A stretch of 64,000 bases of DNA from Spiroplasma endosymbiont of Lonchoptera lutea (GTDB lineage: Bacteria > Bacillota_I > Bacilli_A > Mycoplasmatales > Nriv7): contig NZ_OZ026463.1 of assembly GCF_964019715.1 (NCBI RefSeq), forward strand, positions 124,001 to 188,000. The letters run 5' to 3'. Position numbers and translations under genes: made by a program. Positions 30,551 through 41,681 of the stretch are shown here, piece after piece. Every line of letters begins with the position of its first letter. The stretch's first letter is position 1. Under the pieces are notes generated by a model. It saw nothing but the letters and a program-made list of their open reading frames with translations. It made no database searches and was not told the DNA's origin.

Positions 30551-31611
30551 CCTGAATTGTAAATATAAATGGGACAGTTTTTTAAAATAATTGTATTAAA
30601 TCTATTGGTCTTTTATAAGATAATGATTTTCTGGGTGTAGAATTAATTTGAAATGCTATAGAATTTAAGTCTTTTTGTTTATATGAAGATAAATCAGTAG
30701 ATTTTGGTAAATATCTTCTTAAAATACCATTATTGTTCTCATTTAAACCTCTTTGACAAGGTTTGCCGGCATCTGCAAAATAAATTTTAACATTACAATT
30801 TTTTTCAATTAATTTTCATTTACTAAATTCTTTACCACGATCAAAAGTAATAGTTTTAATTGTTCCTGGTATTAATTTTGAAATAAATTTTATTATACTT
30901 TGTGTAATACTTTCTGCTTTATGATTTTTAGTTTTCAAAGGAATTGTGGTTTTTGATCATATATCAGCTAAAGTAATAATAGAACTTTTATGATCTTTAC
31001 CAACGATAGTATCTCCCTCTAAATGGCCAAATTCTTGTATATTTTTAATATTTGGAATGATTAAATTTCTTTCATGAATAGATTTACAATTATTAATTCT
31101 GCCCCTAGTTTCTTTTTGTTTATGAGGTTTATTTTTGCCTTTTCTCAATAAATTTTTTTCATCAAAACCCATTCGATTTGTTTTAAACATGTTATATAAA
31201 GTTTTTGTTGAAATATTTTTTATTTTATTTTTCTTTAAAAAATCAGCAATTATATCAAGAGCATAATTTTTAGTAATTAACAAATGATTGATAGTATTAA
31301 TTTCTGTTAAAGTTAAAATTATTAATTTTCTACCTGCATTTTGTTTATTTTTTTGAACTTGATTCAATATTTCTAATGGTAATAAGTTTTGATTTAATAA
31401 TTTACAAACTTTGTGTACAGTTGATTTACTATAATCAATTGCTTTTGCTATTTTACGAATAGAAAATCCATAACTTTTATATTCTTTTATTGCTATTATT
31501 GATTCAATAGTCAAATACTTATACATTGTGCTAATTCCTTTCTTTTCTTAATTATAGAATTAACACAATTTGTTTTTTATATAAGTGTCCTTTTTAATTT
31601 TACATTTCAGG
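30551..31611 (-). mobile_element. IS30-A, full copy
   Basis: 1061 bp with both terminal repeats, inserted into another IS30-A. Confidence 0.95.
30582..31526 (-). CDS. IS30-family transposase (type A)
   Basis: 314 residues, same protein as 8772-9716 with one visible change (STVHKVC for STVHRVC, in the recognition helix region). DDE motifs intact. Confidence 0.93.
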
Positions 31612-31758
31612 TTGTGTAAAAATTCAATAATATGATAAAATGGTAATGAATAAAAATGACAATAACAAGAAAGGCAGGGTTAGTTTAGTAATTAAATAAT
31701 ATAATTAGCTGATTGTTTTACTTCTTCAAAGCAATACCTAAGAAAACTAAACGCGACC
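31612..31758 (+). repeat. 147-bp repeat matching the ISLre2 right end
   Basis: Second detached copy of the TTGTGTAAA...CGCGACC unit. It fills the gap between an IS30-A end and the IS30-B right-end remnant, exactly abutting both. Confidence 0.75.
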
Positions 31759-31787
31759 TTTAGTTGCACTTAACTTTACAATTTGGC
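31759..31787 (+). mobile_element. IS30-B right-end remnant
   Basis: 29 bases (TTTAGTTGCACTTAACTTTA... ending TTTGGC) identical to the right terminal repeat of IS30-B. It provides the -35 box of the next gene. Confidence 0.85.
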
Positions 31788-31803
31788 AAAAAAATAGTAT
31801 AAT
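31775..31803 (+). promoter_or_regulatory. Hybrid promoter: -35 in IS30-B end, -10 in flank
   Basis: TTTACA (31775-31780) lies in the IS30-B terminal repeat; TATAAT (31798-31803) lies 17 bases on in non-IS DNA. The gene at 31862 follows with AAGGAG before its ATG. Confidence 0.65.
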
Positions 31804-31861
31804 ATTTCTAATCCAAAATCTTAAAATTTATGGTAAATAATCATATTTAAGGAGCTGACAA

Positions 31862-33184
31862 ATGAAAGTATTATTATCTATTGCAAGTATAATGAGCTTA
31901 ACAGCACCAACATTACCAGTGCCAACAAGTAATATCGAGACTGTTATTAATAATGATATTAAACCGCTTGGTGAAGAAATCATAATAAGTAATAAGGAGG
32001 AATTACTTCAAAATGTGAGTACTATTGCAGTTGATAGTGTTAATAATAACATTTATTTTGGAACTTATCACGGTGCTTATGTTATTGACCAAAAAACTAA
32101 CAAAGCAAAATTATTATGTAAGGATGCTTTAAATGTTAATGAATATCGCCATATTCGTGTCGTTGCTATTGATAGCAATAAGAATATTTATTTTGGTACT
32201 TTTAGCAATGGCGCATATGTTTTGAAAGTTGGTGCAACTACTGCAACTAAAATTGAAGGCGTTAGTAGTTTTGTTCGCAGTATTGCTATTACTAGTAATG
32301 ATGATGTTTATTTTGGAACAAAGAATAACACTTATATTTTAAAAGCAAACGAAGCAACAGTAAATAAATTCTCTTCTCTTACTGATCTTTTTTCAATTGC
32401 TATTGATAGTAGTAATAATATTTATTATTCTAAGTATAAAGCAGGGGCATATGTTTTGAAAGTTGGTGCAACTACTGCAACTAAAATTGATGGTGTTGAT
32501 GATGCTGTTCGTACGATTGCTATTAATAGTAATAATGATGTTTACTTTCGAACAGTTGCGGGGATAGAAGTTTTAAAAAGTGGTGAAACAACAGTGAGAA
32601 AAATTAATGGAATAAATGGTGTTATTAATGCAATTTCTTTTGATAACAATAATAATATGTATTATTCAGTGAAGAAAAGAATTTTTAAATTATTATTAGA
32701 TGCTAAAATAATAGCAAAGCCACATATAAAAACTGTTCCATTTAATTTACAACCATATAAAATAATTAACAGTAAAAATGTCAGCACAATAGAAGGTACA
32801 GTCATTAAAAATGATATTGTTCAAAAAATAAAAACACAATTAGAAAATAAATTTCCAGGAATTACTGAAAAAAATGATTATTATATTAACACTGATAATT
32901 TAAATGATAGCAATTGAACTGTAAATCGAAACATTATTGTTCAAGCAACTAATAATAGCAAATATATTTTTGGTTCCCATATTGAATCAATTCCTATATT
33001 AGAACAATCAAAATTAAATAATGGACCACAATCGTCAACGATAAAAAAATTAATTGAAGAAAAAAATAAAATTGGTACAAAAATAATTATTATCATTGCC
33101 TTTAGTTTAGTTGCAACTAGTTTAATATTTTGGTATTTACTATATTATTTTGTAATAAAACCAATTAAAAAAAATAAGAAATAA
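31862..33184 (+). CDS. Membrane-anchored beta-propeller-like surface protein
   Basis: 440 residues. N-terminal signal-like segment (MKVLLSIASIMSLTAPTLPV). Residues ~45-290 contain six repeats of about 40 residues built on (I/V)A(I/V)DSNxNxYFGTxxxGAYVLK, a pattern of six-bladed propellers of the NHL / two-component-regulator type. A short alpha/beta module follows (~300-385), then one membrane helix (IIIIIAFSLVATSLIFWYLL) and a basic tail. Secreted face outside, tail inside. A binding or adhesion role is plausible but unproven. It lies between inverted IS30-B sequences. Confidence 0.8.
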
Positions 33185-33248
33185 TTACTAATTTTATTAG
33201 TGAATGAATTCATGTTTTGGGATTGTAAATTTTTAATTTTTATTACAT

Positions 33249-34325
33249 GCCAAATTGTAAAGTTAAGTGCAACTAAATTATTTTTCTAACCAAATATTCG
33301 ATTGGCGAAAGATAATTTAGTATTTTTCTTGGTCTTTGGTTTAAAGACAATATAAATTTATGAACTGCATTTTTAGTAGTGTTTGAAAAATTAAATTTTT
33401 TAGGAAATTTTTCTCTAATTAAACCATTAGTATTTTCATTAGTACCTCTTTGTCAAGGTGAATATGCATCAGCAAAATAAATTTTCACATTTAAATTTTT
33501 TTCAAGTTGTTGTCAATTAGCAAATTCTTTACCCCTATCAAATGTTATAGTCTTAACAAGATTATTTGGAAGAATTGATAAATAATGACTAATATTTTTG
33601 TTAATAACTTTAGTAGTTCTATTTTCAACTAATATTGCTAAAGTAAATCTTGATGTTCTTTCAACTAAAGTTATTAAACATGATTTACTTTTACCTCGTG
33701 ATGATACTACAGCATCACCTTCTCAATGGCCAAGAGTTATGCGATTATTAACATTTCGTTCTTTAATGGATTTACCATTAAATTTACCCCGATTTTCTTG
33801 AGATTTTCGTTTCTTACCTTTTCTTCTTAAATTTTTACTAGTAACCTTTTCAAGTAATCCAGAATAAATTCAATTGTAAATTGTTTTAAAACTAATAATT
33901 CATTCTTGATGAAAATTTTTAATTCTGCCATAAATTTGTTCAGGCGATCAACCTAATAATAATTTTTGTTGTACATATTTTACTAATTCTCTATTTTTAA
34001 ATTTATGAAAATAAACATGTAATTGTTTTCTATTTTCTGCTTTATTTTGTGCAATTAATGAAAAATAATGATTATTATCTTTATTTCTATTAACTTCTCG
34101 ATTAATAGTACTAATACTTCGATTAAGATTTTTAGCTATTTCACTAATTTTTACTTTAAATTTCAATTGATTCTCAATATAAATTCTTTCATCTATGCCA
34201 AGATGTTTGTATCCCATATAAAAACTCCTTAAATTTACTTTTTCTAAAATAAACTTAGCATCATGAAATTTTTATATGAAATCTTTTGCAATTTTATTTA
34301 CTTGCACTTACAAGTATAATTCAGC
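33249..34325 (-). mobile_element. IS30-B, full copy
   Basis: 1077 bp, both terminal repeats intact. Immediate flanks do not match each other (ACAT / AATA), so recombination between copies has probably swapped one flank. Confidence 0.94.
33273..34217 (-). CDS. IS30-family transposase (type B)
   Basis: 314 residues, HTH plus DDE core as in 1810-2754. One base differs in the GDTVVSS region (GCATCA for GTATCA, Val to Ala). Otherwise intact. Confidence 0.94.
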
Positions 34326-34616
34326 AATAATAATAATCGGATTATTTTTAAACAACTTGTGTATCAAGGAACAATTAATCAAATTTCGATTGATCCAAAA
34401 GATATATATTACCTCGTTTTAAAAAATCATGCCCAAAAAATTATTTGTGCTCATAATCACCCTAATAATGATAGTTTGCCTAGTAAACATGATATAGAAA
34501 CCACAAATTCTTTAATTTATATTGCTAAAGTTTTAAAAATTGAATTTGTTGATCACATCATTATTAGTAAAAATAATTTTTATAGTATTTTATTGCAAAC
34601 TAAATTTGCCATATAA
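34326..34616 (+). pseudogene. radC: RadC-like JAB/MPN protein, 5' part missing
   Basis: The frame is open from the IS30-B end: IIFKQLVYQGTINQISIDPKD, then the JAMM metal motif AHNHPNNDSLPSKHD (H-x-H-x7-S-x2-D) and VDHIIISKNNFYSI. Full RadC proteins are ~220 residues; only the last ~95 remain. A GTG at 34359 could start a short product lacking the first strand of the fold. The missing part is not elsewhere in this window. Confidence 0.8.
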
Positions 34617-34639
34617 AAACTGCCATTATATGGCAGTTT
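34617..34639. terminator. Bidirectional terminator (radC / UPF0154)
   Basis: AAACTGCCAT and ATGGCAGTTT, a perfect 10-bp stem with a 3-base loop, lie between convergent genes. Confidence 0.88.
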
Positions 34640-34659
34640 AAAAAATTATTTTATTAGTT

Positions 34660-34887
34660 CTAAGGTTTTTTTTGATTACGACGCATCGCATTCATCACAG
34701 CTTTAATTTGTGATTCGGAAGGTTTTCTTCCCATTTGCATATACATTGCTCGAATCATTTTTTCATTAACTGGTGGATTATCTCTTAATTGCTTTTCAAA
34801 CATCTTTTTAGATATTAAAAATGCTAATAACCCTCCTATTACTAAACCGCCAACAAGACCAATTAACAATCCTGCTCATCAAGGCAT
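34660..34887 (-). CDS. UPF0154 (YneF-like) membrane protein
   Basis: 75 residues from ATG 34887 (MPWWAGLLIGLVGGLVIGGL; two UGA-Trp). One N-terminal membrane helix, then the conserved RAMYMQMGRKPSESQIKAVM signature of the YneF family, found across Firmicutes and Mollicutes. Function unknown. It starts one base after the tkt stop region, so it is last in the hisS-aspS-tkt array. Confidence 0.93.
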
Positions 34888-34888
34888 T

Positions 34889-36913
34889 TTATCTTTTCTC
34901 CTTTATATTATCTTTTTGTAATAATTGTTTAACTTGTAATACAATATTATCAACAGTAAATCCTAATTCATTCATTATATCTTGCATTGGTGCTGATATT
35001 CCAAATCTGTCAATGCCAAAAGTTATCCCATTATCAACATATTTATGTCATCCTCAAGTTGAAGCCATTTCTAAACTTATCTTTTTAACAGTCTGCGGAA
35101 GCACTTCTAACTTATAAGTCACATCTTGACAATCAAAAACAGTTGTTGAAGGCATAGAAACAACACGAATAGTATTAATATTTTCTTTTTGTAATTGTTG
35201 CTGAACTTTTAATGCTAATTGCACTTCACTACCAGTAGCAATAATTATTAATTCTAATTGTGATTTTTCAGGACTAATAATATATCCGCCTTTTAATGCT
35301 TTATTAACATCACTAGAAATAATTTGCGGTAAATTTTGTCGCGAAACTAAAATTGCTGTTGGCTTATCTTTACTATTCAATGCACAAATATAACTAGCAA
35401 TCGTTTCTTTCATATCACAAGGACGAAAAACATTTAAGTTAGGTAATGCTCTTAACATTGAAATTTGTTCTACCGGTTGATGGGTTGGTCCATCTTCACC
35501 AACAGCAATTGAATCGTGACTAAAAACAAAAATATTAGGAATTTCCATTAATGAAGCTAAACGAATTGCAGGTTTCATATAATCACTAAAAATTAAAAAA
35601 GTAGCAACAAATGAGCGAACAGTTTTTTGCAATAGCATCCCATTACTAATAGCACCCATTCCAAATTCACGAACGCCAAACATAATATTACGACCTTGTA
35701 AATTATTAGATGCAAAATATCCATCACTTCCTAAAACTTTTGTTGATGATGATAAATCAGCACTACCACCAATAAATAATGGCAATTTTTTACTAATAGT
35801 TTTTAATACTATTGATGAACAATCTCTTGTTGCCATATCTTGTTCAATTAAAATATCTTGAAAATCATTAGCAGTAAAATTATAGTTATGATATAAAGTA
35901 TCATTAATTTCCTTATATTCAGTAACATATTTATTAGCATATTCAGTTCACATTTGATTTCAAATTTGTTGTTGTTGTTGACCTCTTTGTGCAACTCTAA
36001 CTTTAAAATCATTTTTCACATCATCAGGAACAAAAAATGGTTCATAATCTCACTTTAAATTTTCTTTTAGCTTAATAATATCATCACCTAAAGGGGCACC
36101 GTGAACACTGCTAGTTCCTGCTTTTGAAGCGCCAACACCAATAATAGTTTTAATTTCAATTAAAGTTGGCTTTTCAGTTTCCGCTTTAGCTTGTCTTATT
36201 GCTTGACTAATTGCTTTAAAGTCACTACCCGCAGTAACTAAAATATAATTTCAATTAGCACTTAAAAAACGCTGTTTTGTATTTTCACTTTGTGATAAAC
36301 TTACTGGACCATCTAATTGAATATCATTAGAGTCATATAAAACAATTAAATTACTTAATTTTAAATGACCTGCTAAACTAATAGCTTCTTGACTTATGCC
36401 TTCTTGTAAATCACCATCACTACAAATAATATAAGTATGATAGTCAAAAATATTAAAATCAGGTTTATTATATTTATGTGCCAGAAAAGTTCTTACTAAA
36501 TCACAACCAACACCCATTGTTAATCCTTGTCCTAATGGTCCCGTTGTTGCTTCAACACCAGGTGTTAAATTTCTTTCTGGATGTCCAGGAGTAATTGAAT
36601 CTAATTGCCGAAAATTTTTAACTTCATCAATACTAATATCATAACCACTTAAATGTAATAACGCATACAATAATGCTGAGCCATGTCCAGCTGATAAAAT
36701 AAAACGATCACGATTAATTCATTGGGGATCTTGCGGATTACAATATAAATGTTCACTAAATAGTGCATAACTCATTGGTGCTGCTCCTAAAACAATTCCC
36801 GGATGCCCTGAATTAGCTTGATTGACAGCTTCAACACCTAACATCTTAATAGTATTAATTGACTGCTCACGATTATAATTATCGTTTTCATTTTGAAATT
36901 GGTTTTGTGACAT
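34889..36913 (-). CDS. tkt: Transketolase
   Basis: 674 residues, full length. Thiamine-pyrophosphate domain: [14 protein letters not shown], the GPLGQG loop and the metal-binding [15 protein letters not shown]. Pyrimidine-binding domain: GQDS-type [20 protein letters not shown]. The C-terminal domain ends the protein. It transfers two-carbon units in the non-oxidative pentose phosphate pathway, in Mollicutes the main route to ribose-5-phosphate. GGAGG lies before the ATG. Confidence 0.97.
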
Positions 36914-36981
36914 ATTATTCCTCCTTGTTACTTTTCACCATACTTATTTTAATATATTTTCCATAAAATACCTATATTTTA

Positions 36982-38667
36982 CTAACTATTTACCACATTT
37001 AACCCTAAAATGTCCAATTGTTCTTGTTTAACAACACTAGGAGCATGCGTTAACATATCACTACCCTTAGTATTTTTAGGAAAAGCAATCACATCACGAA
37101 TACTATGACTATTACTTAATAACATTATTAAACGATCTAATCCCAAAGCAATACCACCATGAATTGGTGCTCCATAGGATAAAGCATTCAAAAGAAAACC
37201 AAATTTTTCTTTTTGTTCTTCAACAGAAACTTGTAAAAACTCTAACATTTTTTGTTGCATTTCAAGACTATGAATTCGCATTGAACCACCACCAACTTCA
37301 TAACCATTCAATACTAAATCATAAGCCTGAGATTTGACTAACATTGGATTACTAGTAAAATCAATTTCATCTTTAATATTAGGGCGCGTAAAAGGATGAT
37401 GGGCAGCAACAAATTTTTTACTTTCATTATCATAAGCAAATAATGGTCAATTTACAACTCATAAAAATTGATAATCTTCATTAGTAAAAAGATTTAATTG
37501 TTTAGCAATAGCCTGTCTTATGGCTCCCATTGTATTGCAAGCCAATTCATAATCATTTGTAATCATTAAAACGGTTGCTTGATTACTAATTGCTAAATGA
37601 TTAATGATAGCTTCAGCATTATTAGATAATAACTCTGACCCAATAACTTTATTGTCATAAGTAATATATTCCAACTGTCCCGCCTGATATTGACTAACAA
37701 TAACTTTTAGGTCTGCTAATTGTAAATCAGTTAATAACTGAGAAACAACAATTGCTTTAGTAGTTTTCTTTTTACTACTAGTATTCATTAAACTAAGGTC
37801 AATAAGTTTTAAATCATATCGTAAATCTGGTTTATCACTACCATATAAATCAATTGCTACTTCATAATCTAATTGTAAAAAAGGTATTTTTAGATTAATG
37901 TTTTTAGTTTTTAACATTATTTCCTGCATCATTTGCTCTAAAAGAGTAATAATATCCTTTTGTTCAATAAAACTCATTTCTAAATCTAATTGACTAAATT
38001 CTGGTTGGCGATCACTTCTTAAATCTTCATCACGAAAACAACGAGCAATTTGATAGTAGCGATCATAACCACCAACCATTAATAATTGCTTAAATATTTG
38101 CGGTGACTGTGGTAACGCATAAAAATGTCCTTTTTGATTTCTTGCCGGAACTAAATAGTCTCTTGCCCCTTCGGGAGTTGTGCTTGCTAAAATTGGCGTT
38201 TCAATTTCTAAAAAATTATTATTATTTAAAAAATTACGCATTATTTGCATAACTTGATGACGCAAAATTATTTTATCTTGCATTACTTGTCTTCGTAAAT
38301 CTAAAAACCGATATTCTAAACGCGTTTCCTCTAAACTTTCATTATCTAATGGTGATACTTGTGATTTATTTATTAACTCTAAATTAGTACAAATAATTTC
38401 AATATTTCCTGTTGATAAATTATTATTTTTAGATTTACGAAGCACTACCGTACCATCAACTTTAATAACATCATCAGTGCTTAAACTTTTAGCGAGAATA
38501 TAGTTAGGATTTTCACTATTAATTATAATTTGCGTCATTCCATAACGATCGCGTAAATCTAAAAATATTAAATTATTAAGTTTACGAATTGTATGAACTC
38601 AACCACAAAGGTTAACTTCTAAATTAACATTTTCTTCTCTTAATTCACCACAATTATGACTTCTCAT
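36982..38667 (-). CDS. aspS: Aspartyl-tRNA synthetase
   Basis: 561 residues. N-terminal OB-fold anticodon-binding domain ([20 protein letters not shown]), class II catalytic core with motif 2 ([20 protein letters not shown]) and motif 3 ([14 protein letters not shown]), and the bacterial GAD insertion in between. It charges tRNA-Asp. The start overlaps the hisS stop by one base (TAATG). Confidence 0.97.
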
Positions 38668-39944
38668 TATTTATCTCCCTTATTTGCATTCAAATAATTA
38701 ATTAATTCATTAATACTAATCTTTTCTTCTACCTTAGTTTCCTGATTTTTAATAGTTAAATTACTCTCTTTAACTTCGCTATCACCAATAATAATAACAA
38801 AACGACAATCTAATTTAGAAACAACATTAAACTGAGCCTTAATATTCCTTTGTTCATAATCCATATCACTAATAAAATTATTACTTCTTAAAGTTAATAA
38901 TACATTAGTTGCTAATTCATAACCAGTAGCGGTTAAAGCAATAATGTATACATCAACCAATGGAAGCATTTTTTTAATAAAGTCTGAATGATTTTCAGTA
39001 GCATTAAGTAATCTTTCAATTCCGATTGCAAAACCAATTGCTGGAACTGATTTTTGATTTTTTGATAATTCCTCAACTAAATTATCATAACGACCACCAC
39101 CAATTAATGTATTCTGTCCTTCAACACCCTTCTCTAAACTAATAATTTCAAAAACAGTATCATTATAATAGTCTAAACCGCGAACTAATTTACTATCAAT
39201 CTCATATTTAACTTTTAAATTATCCAATAACTTTATTAACCTTGTAAAATATTCTTTTTCTTCAACAGAATAAGTTTCACTAATTATTGGTAAATTTTTA
39301 ATATTTTGATCAATTTTACAATCTAATACTCGCAAGGTATTTTTAGTAATTCTTCTTTGACAATCCTCACATAATGTTGTGCTCATATCTTGTAAAAATG
39401 TTTTTAAAATTTGTTGATATTTATTTTGGGTTGCTTTTGCTCCTAAAAAATTTATTTTAAGAATAATATTATTAATCTTTAACGATTTAACAATATCCAT
39501 TGCTAAACAAATAATTTCAGCATCTAAATAAATAGTTTTTTTACCAAAAACTTCCACACCAAATTGCGTAAATTGTCTTTGACGCCCTCGTTGTGGTCGC
39601 TCATAGCGAAACATATGTCCATAGTAAAATAATTTTAAAGGTAATCCTAAAACATCAACTAATTTATTTTCAATTACTGCTCTAACAATTGGCGCTGTAT
39701 TTTCAGGACGAAGTGCTAATTCACGACCTTTTTTATCTTGAAAGTTAAACATTTCTTTACTAACAATATCGCTATTAACACCAACAGTTCTTTGAAATAA
39801 TTCATACTGTTCAAATATCGGCGTACTAATTTCTTCATAATTATATTTTTTAACAATATCTCGTAAAATTTGTTGTAATTGATATCGTTGTTTACTTTGG
39901 ATTGGTAAAATATCATTAGTACCTCTGGGGGCTTTATATTCCAT
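38667..39944 (-). CDS. hisS: Histidyl-tRNA synthetase
   Basis: 425 residues. Motif 1 near GTNDILPIQSKQRYQL, motif 2 (FRYERPQRGRQRQFTQFGVE), the HisRS-specific LVRGLDYYNDTVFEI, motif 3 (AIGFAIGIERLL) and a C-terminal anticodon domain. The hisS-aspS pair is common in Firmicutes. GGAGAG lies before the ATG. Confidence 0.97.
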   Translation of the reverse strand: MEYKAPRGTNDILPIQSKQRYQLQQILRDIVKKYNYEEISTPIFEQYELFQRTVGVNSDIVSKEMFNFQDKKGRELALRPENTAPIVRAVIENKLVDVLGLPLKLFYYGHMFRYERPQRGRQRQFTQFGVEVFGKKTIYLDAEIICLAMDIVKSLKINNIILKINFLGAKATQNKYQQILKTFLQDMSTTLCEDCQRRITKNTLRVLDCKIDQNIKNLPIISETYSVEEKEYFTRLIKLLDNLKVKYEIDSKLVRGLDYYNDTVFEIISLEKGVEGQNTLIGGGRYDNLVEELSKNQKSVPAIGFAIGIERLLNATENHSDFIKKMLPLVDVYIIALTATGYELATNVLLTLRSNNFISDMDYEQRNIKAQFNVVSKLDCRFVIIIGDSEVKESNLTIKNQETKVEEKISINELINYLNANKGDK

Positions 39945-40020
39945 ACATTTCTCTCCTTAGACTTACTTTCACTACTAATTTTACTAGTTATTTACAAAAA
40001 TTAAAAATTTTTCAATAAAA

Positions 40021-40051
40021 ACTTCTTGTTGTTGTCTTAACTACAAGAAGT
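40021..40051 (-). terminator. Terminator between DUF2130 gene and hisS
   Basis: ACTTCTTGT and ACAAGAAGT pair in a 9-bp stem with a 13-base loop, with A/T runs on both sides. It lies 10 bases past the DUF2130 stop. Confidence 0.7.
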
Positions 40052-40060
40052 CTTTTAAAA

Positions 40061-41581
40061 TTACAATAATTTTTTTAAAGAATCCTCAATTTTAGCAATT
40101 AATATTTCTTGTAAACTCTCTTTAACGCTTTTTAATTTCTCATTAGAGTTTTGAATTTGTTGAATATGCTTTTCAAACTTAATAAACTCTTGCATCGCTT
40201 TACCAATTAAAGAACTAAATTCATCTTGTAATCAATTATTAAAGCGTTCTTTAAATTCCTGATCATTTTTATTAGTTGAAGATTGTAATGATAAAGCAAA
40301 TTCTTTTTTAATTAAAATTTTTAAAATATTAACAATTAATGCAATAACTTCAAGGTCAGTATTAATAATAAAAATATCACGATATTTTGAAGAACGACTA
40401 AATGGTGCTTTAGCATAAGTTCAAACAATAATGCCAAACTTAGCATTTCATTCTTTTAATTCAATTGCTAATTTTTCCTCTCATTTACTATCTAATTTTT
40501 CTTGATTTTTTAACTCAAATAAGATATTACCAACTACTTTATTATCCTCTTCATCATTCAAAACTCCTAACCTAAAATCAGGTTTTTTACCATTAATGGT
40601 TTTAGTTGTTTTTTCAAAATGGTCATTTGGAAAAAACGATGGCATTTTACCTGCAAAATCATTTTCTAAATTAGCTCCTAAAATTCCTGTTCTAATATTT
40701 CGTCCTTGTTCTAATTTAAGTTTTAATTCAGTTGTTTCATCAATTAACTTATTAATTTCTTCTTGTTTAGAATTAATAATTTCAGTTTCTTTTTTTGCTA
40801 CTAATTCTTGGACCTTAGCATCATTAGTTTTAACTAACATATCTAATTGATGATTTTTCTCTTGTAAATCATTAATATTTTTCTGATAGTCTTTATTTAA
40901 AGTATCCAACTTATTTTGTTGTAAATTACTTCACTCTTTTTCTTTTTCAGCCAAAATAACCTTAATATCTGCTTCCTTTGTTTTCTTTTCGGTTTCTAAA
41001 ATACTAATTTTATCCTTTAATAAATCAATTTCTTGTTGTTTATTTTTAGTAATTTCAAGTTCTTTTTCTGTAAACAATTTTTCTCGTTGAGATGCATTAG
41101 TTTTTTCTTTAATATCTAAATCTTTTATTTTAGAATTTAACTCATCAATTATCTTTTGATAATTATCTTTAATATCAGCAATTTCTTTTTGTTTTTGTTT
41201 TTCAATATTGCTTTTTTCTTTCAAAATAGAAACTTCAATATCAGCCTTTTTTGTTTCTTCTTGGGATTTTAAATTGCTCTTAGCATCATTTAATTGTTGG
41301 TTTAAACCATCTAAAATTTGTTGATGGGCTTCTTTTATTTTATGCAATTCATTATCGTGTTGCTTATTTCACTCATTTTCTTTTTCATTTACTACACTAG
41401 TAATTTCTATTGCTTTTTGTTTTTGAAAATCAGCATCTAATTGATTTTTTAACTTATCACAATATTCTTGCTCCTTACGATTAAAAAATTGTTGTAAATA
41501 TGATACTGCTTGATGACTCTTTTCAAAATCCTTTTCGGTAATTTCTTGATGACAATGTGGACATTGAATTATAAATGACAT
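40061..41581 (-). CDS. DUF2130 coiled-coil protein
   Basis: 506 residues. An N-terminal CxxC segment (MSFIIQCPHCHQEITEKDFE) is followed by a long coiled coil (~50-300, Lys/Glu/Gln-rich) and a C-terminal DUF2130 domain (GANLENDFAGKMPSFFPNDH; KKPDFRLGVLND; ILFELKNQEKLDSKWEEKL), which has a nuclease-like D...ExK arrangement. The role is unknown; the family is scattered in bacteria. It is monocistronic, with an IS30-A element ~100 bp upstream. Confidence 0.88.
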
Positions 41582-41681
41582 TAGTTAAATCCTTTCTTTT
41601 TTTAATTTTATAAATTAATATTATCATTAACAATCTGATATAAATTTCTATTCTAGATTATTTTCTAAACATTTTATATTA

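Noticed and set aside
31612..31758. 147-bp repeat as a tRNA or attachment site derived from a tRNA.
   Set aside because: It has no cloverleaf, T-loop TTCGA or CCA end; it matches an IS end.
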